The notes under the pieces: generated by a model
The model's input: only the letters and a program-made list of their open reading frames with translations
Databases searched by the model: none
What the model was told of the DNA's origin: nothing
Position numbers and translations under genes: made by a program
Source of the DNA: Tieghemostelium lacteum
Taxonomy: Eukaryota > Evosea > Eumycetozoa > Dictyosteliales > Raperosteliaceae
Reading direction: 5' to 3'
Assembly: GCA_001606155.1 (NCBI GenBank)
Contig: LODT01000004.1
Location: forward strand, 1,364,001 to 1,428,000
DNA: 64,000 bases
Shown here: piece by piece, positions 1 through 12,391 of the stretch
How the letters are laid out: each line of letters opens with the position of its first letter
Numbering within the stretch: position 1 is the first letter of the stretch

Positions 1-1311
1 TATAATATATGAAAAATATAAAAAAGCAACTAAACCAGATCAAAGAATTTAGTTTAGATTGTTGAATGATTATTGTTTTACTCTGTTTGACCTCTTCTAT
101 TTGAGTAGTGAAAGAGTGAGAGGGTTATATATTTTTGTTTTTTTTTTATCCGCTACTAGTACTGGTTATTTTGTTAATTTCCTATTTTATTACTTTGTCG
201 AGGGGAACACTAGAGTGTTTGGTTGAAGGAATTTTGTCAATGAGGAGATGGTTAACAAATACAAGTAAAACAAAAAATTAGTTATATAAACAATATAATG
301 AATATATAAAAAAACAAAACAACAATGGGAGAGAACACTAAAGGGTTGATTTCTCTATTTGTAATGTAGAGGGTATTTTGGTACTTTATGATGAAAAAAA
401 AAAATTTTAGATGAATTTTGGATGTGATTAAATTACAAATTTTGAAAAAAAAAAATATAAATAGAATATTAATTTTTTTGGCAAATAACAAACTCCAACA
501 ACACCTATTTTGAATAATTTTTTAAAGTTTTTAAAAAAGTTAGTAAATTGTTTGTTTTTTCATTGGTTTGTTCTGTTGAATGGTCAAAGAGTCACAAGTT
601 GTATTTGTGAGCTATACTATAACTAATTATTCTATATTAATTTTAAATATACTGACAGTTAAAGAAATCGATTTATTTAAAATTTCCAATACTCTTTTAT
701 CCTTGTCATTTAAAGAATAAAAACTATAGAATATTTAATTTAATAAATGATAGAGAATATTAAAAACTTCAACAAAAAAATCAAACAATATAACTTTTTT
801 GGTAAATTTTGATTCGAACTTTGTTCTTCTCTTTTGTTATAATTATTTTTTTTTTTTTGATTTCAAATTAATTAAAATTATTTTGTTTTCAATAAAGTCA
901 TAAACACCCCCTTCTTATACTATTTACTATTAATTTAATTTTTATTTCAGTTTTATTCTCATCTCAGTTTTTTCATTTATTATTTACCCCCCTTTTTTTG
1001 CTTATTACAGATATAAAACACTTACCCCCTTTAAAATAATAAGGTGTAAGGGGTATCCTTGTCAGTAAAGTTAAATTCATATAATTGTCAAAATATACAT
1101 GTTTTAATTTTTTTTTTAATTTTTTTTTAAATCACAAAGTTTCAATTCTTGATGTGATGTTTGTTTGTTTATAACCCCTCCCCACATTTAATTAACCACA
1201 TAGACCACACCCCACACTATAATAAAATTACTCATACACACCCTCTAACACTATCCTACCTTTTCAAAGTAAACCTACAACCACAAACACCCAATACGCA
1301 CACCTTTTGAA
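1..1311. other. Intergenic region, no gene seen
   Basis: About 1.3 kb of AT-rich sequence with long A and T runs. No reading frame has plausible coding composition; the minus-strand frame at 282-491 is Phe/Ile/Lys low complexity with no true gene character. Bases 1-280 are a little richer in G and C and contain a short palindrome (ACACTAGAGTGT near 207-220), but no tRNA or known RNA motif was recognised. A weak hairpin (TTACCCCCTT with AAGGGGTA) lies near 1021-1056, upstream of the protease gene. The last 150 bases look like a promoter. Confidence 0.6.
1172..1258 (+). promoter_or_regulatory. CA/CCC-rich promoter segment upstream of the CPBP protease gene
   Basis: C-rich and CA-rich boxes (ACCCCTCCCCACA, ACCACACCCCACAC, ACACACCCTCTAACAC) stand out from the AT background 55-140 bases before the ATG at 1312. 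Similar CA-rich boxes occur before other genes here, for example at 50966-51000 and, on the minus strand, near 20500-20555. In Dictyostelium, CA-rich and G-box (GBF-type) elements control developmental genes. Which factor binds here is inference. Confidence 0.35.
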
Positions 1312-1359
1312 ATGAACAAGCACAAACAGCATCACAATAACAACAGTAATAATAATATT

Positions 1360-1391
<32 letters not shown>

Positions 1392-2442
1392 CAATGTTAC
1401 AACCAACACCTTCAGTAAAAATACAAAAAAAAAAGTAAAATTTGATGATAATCATAAAGTAGTTTTATACGAAGAGGATAATAACAATAATGTTGATGAA
1501 AATCTTCACCATTGTGAATGTTCATCCAAAGATGACCACCAACACCAACAACACCAACACCAATACCATGTGAATCATGATAATGATAGTATCCCTAGAA
1601 AAACCATTGGACCTAAACTTATGGGATTGGTTGGTTTTATGGAGAGTTTAATAGTATTATTTGAAGTGTTTTTAATGATACTTATATTTACACAATTGGT
1701 TAATGTCTCATTTAAAGCTATTCAAAATGAACTTGATAATAGTAGTACTATTGATGATAATATGAGATTATTTATATCACCAGTATTGAAGATTATTCAA
1801 TCTTTTCTACCTGATGTTCTATTGTTATTGTATATAGGTCTAAGGTACTCGGAAATTATTAGAAAAACCAATTGGTTTGGTATAACTAAAGTAAATAGAA
1901 TATCTAGTGATATTATTACATTTTTGTTAGTACAGGTACTGTTGTTTTTGGTATTGGTTGTAGAACAGTATTTCAGTGGTAGATGGTATTTTTCATTAAA
2001 GAATCTACAGGATGATGATGGTCAATGGAATATTTCAAATATATTAATGATGACTATAAAGTCACCAGTTTTAGAAGAAGTTTGGTTTAGGGGCTTGATT
2101 TTTTATAAGATTTCCAATAGAATTCCAAAGCATTTGTTGGCCAGTGCTATTATGGCTTCGGTGTTATTTGGTATCTTACATTTAATTAACTTTTTCTATA
2201 ACTATTTCTCAGTGGTTTATATATTGATTCAGATTGTTGTTGGTGTATTGTTTGGTATTAATTTATCATTGTTTTATCATCGTGATAAAACGCTATTGTC
2301 ACCAATACTCATTCATATATTTAATAATATCATTTCAATATTTATGCCAACTAATAATCTCGATCAGATTTACAATCATATTTACTTTATACTTATCTAT
2401 CAAAGTATAGTTTTAGTTTTATTTATTATTAAAAATAAATAA
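1312..2442 (+). CDS. CPBP-family (CAAX/Rce1-like) intramembrane metalloprotease
   Basis: Single-exon gene of 376 residues. The first ~100 residues are polar low complexity (poly-Asn, His-rich), presumably cytosolic. From residue ~105 the protein is hydrophobic, with about seven or eight membrane segments. The CPBP hallmarks are present in order: EEVWFRG (Glu255-Glu256...Arg260), FGILH (His near residue 290) and HIFNN (near 338-342). In this family the glutamates and histidines form the metal site inside the membrane. Members include the Rce1 CAAX prenyl-protein endopeptidases and the looser bacterial/plant Abi-type proteases, so the substrate is open. The ATG has an A-rich upstream context. 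The gene converges on the polytopic membrane gene, with only 56 bases between stop codons. The family call is firm; prenyl-protein processing is inference. Confidence 0.85.
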
Positions 2443-2498
2443 AACCTATTTTAAATGGATAGATAGATTAGTTAAAATTAGTTTAGAGTAGTTTTATA

Positions 2499-5400
2499 TT
2501 ATAATATTTGATTGGATTTCTTTTGTAATTCGAGGTTTTTAACTTTTTGTAATACTATACCTAGGAATCCTAGTAGACCTAAAAGTTGTATTGCTATGAG
2601 ATTGGAAAATAACATGGAGAGGATGGACATTGGGAGTAAGAGTAACCATGTGAATTGTTTTTGTTTTTCTAGTTTTTGTAGATAGATATTCAATTTATAG
2701 ACACCTGGTAAACTGGATGCCAATAAGAACCCATTTTTGAAATAATACCACCATCTAAAGAATCTTGAACCTACTGAAAAGAATCTTGACCATTCACTTA
2801 TTGTCAATTGTATAGAGTGACTTTGTATAAATAGTTTGTAGAGTGATATTATGAATAGAATGGAAGAGATGAGGAAAACCAATAGGAAATATCTGTGTGA
2901 TTCTCCTAGATATTTCTTTGCCAAACTCTTTTCTACTATAAATAATAAAATCATTGGTGATAGGATGAAAATTCCCAATTCATTTCCATTTAGCCAATAG
3001 AGGTTAATGAAATTGTTTATAAGGAATGCCACAATAATTGATATATTGTTTATAGTGATTAATGAGGAATCTAGAGCTGGTTTTAATTGTGACTGATGTT
3101 GATGTTGTTTGGATATATTGGCTGGGCTATTGAGATATTTAAACTTGAGATACAGTGAAACAATTAGTAAATAGGTAGAAAATAGTAAAAGTGAATTCAA
3201 TTTCCATTGATGACTTGGTAAATTGTAATACAATGCTATGTTGAATATAAAGAATAAAGAATAGCAGAATGTATAACCATTGTCATTCGATGGGTATTTA
3301 AGATAGATCAGCAAGACAAATAACATGAAATGATATAAAACCACCAGTATTTGATTTGTTAAGGATATACCAGGGAAGAAATTCTGATTTACAAATATAC
3401 CAAAGAGAATGGCAAGTATCAGAGATCCTGTGGTTTTTAGTGCTTGGGAAGCTACTAAAAGAGATCGTTGCTTGATAGCAAAGTAGAGTACCATAAATAT
3501 CAATAGGAGGTTTACAACAGTCCATGAAGATAGGTATGGGATAATGAGGAATAAGAATGCACCACTGGACAATAAAAATAGTGCTAAGGTTTTGAAACCT
3601 AGTTCTATAAATATTGGTAATGAAATTGCCATAAAAAAGATTAGAAGTTTTAGAGAATTTAATAAAATGACAGAATGGGAATGGTGGTAATTATCATTGT
3701 AAATGTCAACTGGATTGAATAAAGAGCAAATTATTACTAAAAACAATTTAAAATAATTGAAATTATTGGTATAGTTGGTTGTGGTGGTACTGGGTGTGGT
3801 GAGTGTCGATTGTATAATTATCATAAAATAGTTGGAATATATCAGGAATACCAATAGAGTCAATTTTAATAATTCTGCAAATGTTTGGAAACTTTGGAAT
3901 ATTATTAGATACTTTGCAATTGCTAATGAATTGCACAGTATTAATAGATTGCTTTTAGATGTTGGATAAACGTATTTGTGGTTGATTAATAAGAGAAGGA
4001 ATGTACTTGCAAATAGCATATAGGAAGGATACCATTGGAGATTACTAAAATGTAAAATCAATTCCAAAATACTTCCAAGACCTACTGATACCAATTGAAT
4101 ATATTCTCTATGTTCCCATTTCAACAGTACTGTAATCAATATCAATATATACATTATAACCAATACACAATATGCATCCAATGTCAGGTGAATAAAATCA
4201 TTTTTAAATTCAAAGTTGAGGAATAGTAAATGATTCTTGAAAAACCAATACAATAAAACTGTAATCAATACCAATCTGAAAATAAAATAAATCTATAAAA
4301 GTTTGATTGTTAATATAAAATAAAAGTGGGGGTGACTATTAGGTATACGTACTATATTTTCATTGAATTTAAATCTTAGAATGGAAATTAAAAAGAGTAT
4401 TGATAAGGGTAGAGTGTATAGTGGCAATAGTAGAAGTGACAGTGATAGTACTGATAAGGAAACAAGAGATTGAATGAATAATAAATATTTCTTGGAAATG
4501 GTAGTTGTGGTATTACTAAATAGTTGTTCGATGTTATTTAAATTTTTGCTATTGTTACTGGTGATATTAATTAGAATATATAATAATGCTGCTAATGAGT
4601 ATATAATAGATAGTAATAGAATACTATTTAGTCTACTTGATAGATTAAGTGCATAATAAAACGTAGATGAATAATAAAATACTCTGTAAGTTGAAGCTGA
4701 TACTAAACACAACCAACTAATGAATTTCAATCCTTTTATAATCACATTCTGACCTATACCTCCTACACTAATACCCTTGTTATTCTCTTTTGAAGAACCT
4801 TGTAGCTGTGAATTCCAAGTACTGGGTGATACCCACCAAAGTGATCCTCTATTGACCAATGCTAATATATAGGTGAGTGACAATGATAGGATTAAACTGA
4901 AATCTACTGGATAGATTGTAGATTGCCAAAATAGTCTGTGATATATAGATAGGTAAAATAAAGCTGGGAAGAATGATACTGAAAGTGTTATCATTGCTGA
5001 TTCGAATCTACCTAAAATCAAATCATTGTGTGAAGAAACTGGTCTAGAAGGTCGGATTTTAAATGATCTCATTGGTAGACCAAAGAGATAGTAACAAAGG
5101 TATAATAGAAATGATAAAAATAGATGACTATTATCAATTCCATTGATTGCTATATATACCCATGTAAAAAGTACTGTTGTGGGGTATGATATGGAACTGA
5201 TCAAAACTTTCTCTAATACGGTTGCAAACTGTGGATATAACCCTGATATCCATTTCATCTGTAATGTTATCCAAACTCCAACTAACATCAAAACCATTGC
5301 TGTATTGAGTAATAGTACACCATTGATTAGTGAGTGTTGAACTAAATGCAATCCTCCAATAACCACTGTTACATCTACACAAAATAGACCAATCCAAATA

Positions 5401-5673
5401 CTACCTATATAACTATTTACCACTATATTAACAAATAAAATATATATATATATATATTTCCTATAATACCTACAATTCAGGTAAATTAAAAAAGTCCAAT
5501 AAAAAACTAATGATTGCAAATACTATTGTTGTATAGACAGATAGTTTTCCTTTTATAAACAATAGAATGGCAATAGATGGGATCAACAATAAAGCTACTC
5601 TATCATTGTACTTGAACCTAAACATTGATTCAAATGATGTCTTATTGGTGTTTGTTTTTTTATCTTTGTTCAT
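2499..5673 (-). CDS. Large polytopic membrane protein, function unknown
   Basis: Three exons read on the minus strand: 5673-5474, 5412-4353 and 4292-2499, with 60-61 bp introns (GTAGGT...AAATAG and GTACGT...TTATAG) that keep phase. The product is 1017 residues. Almost the whole length is strongly hydrophobic segments separated by short polar loops, about 20 or more membrane spans. I see no catalytic motif, signal anchor or repeat. The N-terminus is short and basic (MNKDKKTNTNKTSF). A faint resemblance to the membrane half of TMEM168-like proteins was considered but is not convincing. GPI-ethanolamine-phosphate transferases are excluded because the alkaline-phosphatase-like lumenal domain is missing. 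The start chosen is the first ATG in frame (AAAATGAAC); the more upstream frame opening is only a GTG codon. Confidence 0.75.
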
Positions 5674-6260
5674 TTTGTAAAACAACACTCATTGAACATC
5701 AAAAAAAAAAAAAAAAATAAATTATATGATCAAATTAAAAAAAATATATATGAATAATATTAAATGATTGCGCCAATTATTATAATCTTTCTCTGAAAAC
5801 TTATTTCCTGAAATAGTTTTTATAACAATTAAAATATATTGACTCTTTGTGTAATATTACGTTTAACTTAATCATATTCGTAAGTTTAAAAAGTCACTTT
5901 ATTATAATCTTTTTGTGTGTTAGGATTTGGTTGGACAATGAAGTCAATCATTTAGTTTTAACTTATATCAACCTATTATTACATTTTAATAAAGCTACAG
6001 GTTTGACTAATAAATGTTAAAAAGAAGTTATCGCCATCTGAATTTAACTTTATTATAAAGATCATTTAAAAAATGGGAATTTTTTTATCAGAATATAAGA
6101 TCTTTGCAAATTTATGTGATTATTAATAAATCGGTGAAATAATGTTTTTATTTTTTTTATTTTTTTTTCATTGTTTTTATTCTTTTTACAATAATCACAA
6201 GGTTAAATTAAATTCTAATTATTAATAGAACCAATAAAAGACACACCAATTGATTGAGTT
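5674..6260. other. Divergent promoter region between the polytopic membrane gene and the RhoGEF
   Basis: 587 bases between two divergently transcribed starts. The sequence is AT-rich. The motif TTTATTATAATCTTT or a close variant recurs near 5777, 5898 and 6050, possibly a shared promoter element. No coding frame or RNA gene was recognised. Confidence 0.45.
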
Positions 6261-9200
6261 ATGGATCTTAAAGAAAATGAGTTACCAATAACAACTACAA
6301 CTAGTATAGATCAATTGGATGATGACATTAATAATAATAACCAAATGTATGTTTTTTAAAAACAAAATAGCAAAGATAGCTACTTTATAGAACTCCCCTC
6401 TCCTTCACACTTTTAGATTCTACACTATTCTCACTACACCATATAAACTGTTGTGTATTGTTTTCGGTCTTTTATTATTTGGACACCAAAAAAAAATAGT
6501 AGGGGGATACAGTCCATCATAATAGATATTTTGATAATATACAAAAAAAAAAAAAAATTGTAGAATCATCTATGACTTGTGATTTATTTAATATATTTTG
6601 TATATATTGGGTAAAGATATAATAATGCAGGAACTATTATAGTCCTGATCTAAACTAGAGATTCTTATTTACATGTTTTAGATATAAATACTCGAATGAA
6701 TATTCTATTTGGATTAGTTTTTTGTCTCTAGAGTGTGTTTGATGATTGTATAACCTAAATACTACTCTATACTAGAGAGAGTACACTTTTTATTTAACTA
6801 ATTGATTTTATTTATAGAAGAGGTTGTGGTGGGGGTGATAGTGGTTAGATAGTGTGTGAAATTTAATTTTAAAATTTTGTGTATTTATTGGTAAATTTAC
6901 ATCATCACCAAAACAATTATTGATAATTGATAAGGTAGTTTTATATATATAAATATAAACCCTACTCTCTACCCCCTCTTATTGAATATTATGTATCATT
7001 TTTATTATATTAAACTCTGTATTTACCCCCTAAAAATAAAAACCTAAAAATAAAAACAAAAAGAGTACTCTCTTTTATACATCAATTTATACAATTAATC
7101 ACAACAACAAAAACACCAACAACTACACCAACAATAAGAAAAAAAAACTTTTTACTATAGAGAATAAATTATTATAATTTAGATTCTAATTTTATAAATC
7201 TTTTTTTTTAAATTGATCCTTTTTTAGAAATAAGAATATCCAAAATAATAACAATAATAATAATATAAATTCAAATTCTAATAACAATATTAATATAATT
7301 CCAAAAATTGTTATTGGTTGTGGAGGAAGTATGGAAGGTTTGGTTCAATGTAAACACTGTCTTGGTGAAACATTTAAAGCTAATAAAGTCTGTCACCTTT
7401 GTAGTACTGAACTAGGTGAAAGGTGTTGGCGATGTAATTATCTTGGTAAAATCAACTCTAAATTTTGTTTTAGATGTAATGTTAAACTACATCAACTTTC
7501 AATGCCAACCAAAGAATCCATTTTAGAAATACCAAGTTTTAAAAACCACAGCACACCCAACACATCTACCAGAATTCAAATAAACTCAGATGGCACAGAC
7601 ACTAATTCCATTCAACCAATTAAAAAAATTATTCAGGATATTAACAATAGAAATAGTAGTAGTAGTAGTAGTAATACCTCAATTCACACTTCATCAACTA
7701 GTACCAGCACAACTAGTACCAGCATTTATGCAACTATAAAAAGACAAAGCCATCAAAAATCTTATAGAAAATCAATTAATTTAACACCACCCAGTGGAGC
7801 CTCTTCAACTAGTAATAGTAGGAATAATCAATTGTTAGTAGTACCTTTACAACCAATTTATGAAAACAAATCTGAAGATAACTCATCTGAAGATGAATTG
7901 GATTATGAAGATAAACCTTTGACACCTGCCTCTATTGATGAGATTAAAGAGGATACTAAAGGTATAAATTCAATCTTAACTGATAGTAATAATGATTTAT
8001 CTCAATTTTTAGCTGATTCTTCTTCAGTTTCTTCATTATCGGCATTGGTATCACCAACTACAAATAGTATGAATAATAATAATAATAATAGTAGTGCGTT
8101 AGATGGTGCAACTATTAAACCTCAATTAAAATATACACAAGCTAAATATAATCTATTTCAACAGTCACCTACACTTGAGTCACCAGTACTTGAATCTACA
8201 TCACCTATTCTCTTAATTGAGGATATTACAACTACAACAACAACTACAACTACAACTACAACAACATCACTATTGTCACCAACTTCACTATTAAATGGTG
8301 CCAATAATGGGAATAGTAGTAATTCAACTACACCTAGTAGTACCAATGTAAATGCACCTACATCACCATTTGATACCATTTCATCAAGTACCAGTACAAT
8401 ATCATCATCATCACTCTCTTCACTGAATCCAGACGGTTCAATGAAAAAGAGAAGATCATTTAATGGTATTGACTCATTCTCTGAGATTATGGAGGCATTT
8501 CCAACACCTCCAACTGTTATAACAACACCTTCACCAGCATCATCACTGAACAATAGTGTTGGTAAAAACAGTAGTTTATCAAAGAAAAAGAGTAGCTCAA
8601 CATCATCCTCATCCAGTGGGCAATCAAGTGCAAATACCAGTTCAAATAATCTACTTACAGATCACCATATTTCATTGCCTTTTAATGCGACATCAAGAGG
8701 ACCTAGTTCACCAATGACCTCACCTCAAAGTCATAGCGTACTAGCACCTATAACAGCAGGAAATACTAGTGGTCCTATATCACCAACATCCAAACTCAAC
8801 CACAGAAACAACCTAATCAATGAAATTATCCAAACTGAGAAAGATTACGTCTCAGATCTAGAGACTATCATTGAGGTTTTCTATCGACCTCTATCAGAAA
8901 TGATTACAATGGAGGAATCTGTTAGTATCTTTAGTAATATTCTAGAGATTCAAAAGGTTAATATAGGACTCTATGAAAAACTAATCTCACCATCCTTTAC
9001 AATCGGTCAGGTATTTTGGAGTGTAAGTGACAGTTTAGATGTCTATTCAGTCTATTGTAATTATCATCAAAAGTCACTGGAATGTTTGAATACTCTATTG
9101 AAACAGGAACAAATTGAAAATTTGTTTCTGGATATTGATAACTCTCGTCAAGAGACTCTAAGGGGAATGGGATTGCACTCGTTCCTTATTAAACCTATAC

Positions 9201-9483
9201 AAAGAATCTGTAAATATCCATTACTTTTAAAAGAACTTTTAAAAGCCACACCAGAAGACCACTCTGATTACAGACAACTCATACTGGCAGTGGAGAAAAT
9301 TGAAAAAATTGTAAATACTATAAATAATGAGAAAAAAGAAAATGAGACTTGGAAGCGAACAATGCAGATTATTCAGTCTTTGAAAGGAGCTGAAAATCTA
9401 CAGTTACTGGCTCAGAATAGACATTTAATGTCTGAAGGTCCTCTTCAATTAGTAGAGGGTTTTAATTATAATAATCAAAGTCA

Positions 9484-9520
<37 letters not shown>

Positions 9521-10006
9521 CAATCATCACAAGAAACTACTATAACTCCAGAAAAGAAATCATCATCGACTTTAAGATACAAGAAAGGATTTTATTTCCT
9601 TTTTAATGATTTATTTTTGTTTACCAAACAAAAGGGCGGAGGTTTCAAACTGATTCTATCCATTCCACTCGAATCCATTCTGATACATGGTGTTGTGTCA
9701 GGTGTGGATAAACATTTCTTTACTCTACTGGAAATTGGAATGGGTGGTAGAAGATGGACATTTTACCCCCCTTCCAAAGCACACAATCAAACCATTATTC
9801 ATCTAATGCAAAAGTTAATTGAATCAAATTGGGATGAGAAATCTTCTTCAAGTTTACAACATCACCAACAACAACAGCAACAACAACAGTCTACTAATAT
9901 CATTAATAATAGTGGAGGAGGAAGTGCAAAGAAAAAACTATCAAGAAGATTAGTTAAAAGTTTAGTAAATATCAAAAGTAGCAGTAGTAATCATGTAACA
10001 AGTTGA
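6261..10006 (+). CDS. RhoGEF (DH-PH) with N-terminal double zinc ribbon
   Basis: Predicted exons are 6261-6346 and 7228-10006, giving 954 residues. Exon 1 encodes MDLKENELPITTTTSIDQ... and ends in phase 2 at GTATGT. Exon 2 begins after TTTTTTAG and continues through an Asn-rich linker and IIPKIVIGCGGS before the internal ATG at 7331. Near residues 65-115 four CxxC pairs (CKHC, CHLC, CWRC, CFRC) suggest two zinc ribbons. A long Ser/Thr/Asn-rich region follows, with SP-type sites. The DH domain is at ~555-740 (INEIIQTEKDYVSDLE; IKPIQRICKYPLLLKELL, the conserved CR3 helix). A PH domain follows at ~760-895 with a Ser-run insertion (YKKGFYFLFNDLFLFTK). The C-terminus is Gln-rich and basic. DH-PH proteins exchange GDP for GTP on Rho/Rac GTPases and drive actin remodelling. 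The alternative is a shorter 891-residue form starting at 7331 from a promoter inside the 881 bp intron. Confidence 0.85.
6347..7227 (+). other. Unusually long intron of the RhoGEF gene, possibly with an internal promoter
   Basis: 881 bp between GTATGT and a T-rich ...TTTTTTAG, about ten times the usual intron length in this window. Its last 250 bases resemble a dictyostelid promoter and 5' leader: C-rich boxes (TACCCCCTC, TTTACCCCCT near 6968-7032), then a CAACAACAAAAACACC-type leader at 7096-7140 that lacks any ATG before 7331. It also contains a small inverted repeat, TACTCTATACTAGAGAGAGTA, near 6762-6783. No coding frame is visible. Confidence 0.5.
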
Positions 10007-10979
10007 TGTATTTATATACATGTTGAATGAAAATATATAATTTATATACTATTTATTTTAAAAATTTGTATATTTCAAAAAATTTTTGCTTTACAATTTT
10101 TTTTACCATTTTTAGTAATTTTCCAATTTTAGATTTCAGTGTTGATTTTTGATCAAATCGTTATTAATTGTGCGATAGAAGACACATATTACTATAAACA
10201 AAATTACATTGTAATTGGATTCAAATTTTTAAAATCTCACACACTGGTCCAACCATGAGATTAATTTAAAAATACTTTGCAATGTAATCTAGTACAACTT
10301 CTACTTTTAATATTGTTTAATTAATTTTTAATTACCAATAAAATTTGTAGCGAAATCATGAATATCTTGATATAGTAATAAAAAATAAAAAGAAAAAAAT
10401 TATTTTTATTCTTAATAATTCTTTAATAGATGAAAATAGATTACATCATAACACAATCACTCCTAACAATTTATAATTAATATTTTTAAACACAATTTAA
10501 CAACTCAAACACCACACACACTCAAAAAGAGTTTTGTAATCGTATTTTGTTTTGATTTTTTCTATCTTGTCTTCAGTATTAAATATTTATTTAATCTCCA
10601 ACATTATAAATTAAATTAAAGAGCGTTATCCATCATTTAAAATCACATAAATATCATATTTCTTCAAAGAATGTAAAAAAAAAAAAATGAAAAACAAACA
10701 CTAAAAAAGAGATAGGAAAAACACAATTAAAGAGGAGAGATATATTTTGATTAAGAATGAAAACAACTAAATAAAAACCAAAATAAAAAAAAAAAAATAT
10801 ATAATACAATACCAATAGCTATATCTATTTATTTATTGATTTTAATTTATTTGATTTTTATAATTATAAAACTTTTTTAATTAATTTTAAAAAAAACAAC
10901 AACAAAAAAAAATTTCTAAATTTAGATAAAAAAACTTTAAATAATCACTCGGGTATATACTGATATAGTTTGCAAACAA
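10007..10979. other. Intergenic region containing one hairpin, otherwise nothing recognised
   Basis: 973 AT-rich bases between the RhoGEF stop and the glycosyltransferase start. Apart from the inverted repeat at 10203-10288 (listed separately), only homopolymer runs and a CA-rich stretch (AACTCAAACACCACACACAC near 10500-10520) are visible. Confidence 0.55.
10203..10288. other. Imperfect inverted repeat / hairpin, possible small RNA precursor
   Basis: The arms begin and end with a perfect 9-bp complement (ATTACATTG at 10203-10211, CAATGTAAT at 10280-10288). An inner stem pairs TTTTTAAAATCTCA with TGAGATTAATTTAAAAA around a loop, CACACTGGTCCAACCA. The span is 86 nt with internal bulges. The size and loop would fit a small-RNA hairpin or a very small palindromic element. 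Expression is unknown. Confidence 0.35.
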
Positions 10980-12391
10980 ATGAAGATTGTGATGATGTGT
11001 GTGGGCACAAGAGGAGATATTCAACCATCTTGTGTGCTTGGAAGAGAACTAAAGAATTTAGGACACCAAGTTAGAGTCATAACAGAAAAGAGATTAAAAT
11101 ATATAGTCGATCAATATCATTTAGAATTCTGGGAAATCAATGGAGATAGTTGCTCAGTACTCTTTGATACAGATAATCAAAAATGGCTTAACCAACTATC
11201 ACTAGAACAACTAATGATTGAAAAAAAGAAAATTGATCTCTCAGTTAGTGGTAGATTAGATGGTTTCTTAGAAGGTGCTATTGGTATGGATTTAATTATT
11301 GCAAATGCTCTAACATTGTCTGAAGGCATTTGTATTAGTGAAAAGCTAAACATACCAATGATGCTTTTACTTTTATTACCAACTCTACCAACAACTTCTT
11401 TCCCAAATCTATTTTTTACAAAATATAATTTATATTTTAAATATTTAAATGGCCTTACACATTCGATTGTAATTGATTATTTAACAAAACAGTAAGTAAA
11501 TTATATATATATTTTTATCATAAATTTTTTTAAAATACTAAAATATATAATATATAAATAAATAGTGAAATTGAAAGAATTGGTGATTGGAGAACTAAAA
11601 ATTTAGAATTGGAACCATTTTCATCGGATTATATAAGAGAATATTATGTGAATAGAAATCAAGAGATTATATTAGCATTTGATGAAGTTATATTACCAGG
11701 TGAAAAAGTACCTGATGATTATGAAAAGAATTGGAATGTTATTGGATTTCTATTTCCAAACGAGACCGATTATCTTCCTATTGAAGATAGATTATTAAAA
11801 TTTCTAAGAGAGTCACCAACACCTCCAATAACATTTGGATTAGGAAGTATGCCAGTAGATGAACAGACAACTAGACGTATTTTAAATATACTTATTAAAG
11901 TATGTTGTAAGCATCTGTCACAGAGATTAATTATACTAAACAATTGGTCAAATTTTAAAATTTGTGAGACTGTTTATAAAAAGTATGCAGAGCAATTTAT
12001 AATATTAAATGATGTTGATCATTGTTGGCTATTTAAACAGTGTTCATTGGTCATTCATCATGGTGGTGTTGGAAGCACTGCTGCTGTTTTACATTCTGGT
12101 GTACCTTCTATTGTCACTTGGATGTACTTTGATCAACCCTACTGGGGATATCGAATTGAACAGTTGGGTATCGGTAAGAGTATGAAACTTCACGATATTA
12201 CAAAAGAATCTCTTCTAAAAGCAATTAAAGATATACTATATACTAAATCCTATCATGACAAGGCTCTGTTAATCTCTGAGAAAATTAAACAAACCAAATC
12301 GAATACTACACAACTAGCTATTGATGTTATTAATAAAGTTGTAAAGAATCATTATAACTCTTTAACAATCAACGAAAAAAAAATGGCATGA
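10980..12391 (+). CDS. GT28/GT1-type UDP-glycosyltransferase, sterol-glucosyltransferase-like
   Basis: Exons 10980-11491 and 11566-12391 (74 bp intron, GTAAGT...AATAG, phase 2), 445 residues. The N-terminus MKIVMMCVGTRGDIQPSCVLG matches the GTRGDxxP acceptor-domain opening of sterol 3-beta-glucosyltransferases. The C-terminal donor domain has ITFGLGSMP, then the nucleotide-sugar signature HHGGVGSTAAVLHSGVPSI followed by FDQPYWGYRIEQLGIG, which is close to the canonical HHGGAGTTAA...GDQPFWG. The PH and GRAM domains found in large sterol glucosyltransferases such as D. discoideum Ugt52 are absent, so this is a compact catalytic-only paralogue. It probably transfers glucose from UDP-glucose to a sterol or other lipid. 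Acceptor specificity is not visible. It converges on the coactosin gene. Confidence 0.85.

Noticed and set aside
282-491. 69-residue minus-strand frame (Phe/Ile/Lys-rich)
   Set aside because: Composition is that of AT-rich noncoding DNA, the frame begins at TTG rather than ATG, there are no neighbours or signals, and long poly-A/T runs explain it.
803-830. Minus-strand GTTCGAATC resembling a tRNA T-loop
   Set aside because: The flanking bases do not form a T-stem, and no anticodon arm or acceptor stem surrounds it.
2499-5673. GPI ethanolamine-phosphate transferase (PIG-O/PIG-G type)
   Set aside because: The multi-span region could fit, but the lumenal alkaline-phosphatase-like domain with its metal ligands is absent.
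6720-6800. C/D-box snoRNA in the RhoGEF intron (TGATGA near 6740)
   Set aside because: No D box (CTGA) follows at a suitable distance and there is no terminal stem.
8158-8553. 131-residue frame antisense to the RhoGEF
   Set aside because: It is the mirror of Ser/Thr/Asn repeat codons (Val/Asp runs); the sense frame carries the clear DH-PH gene.
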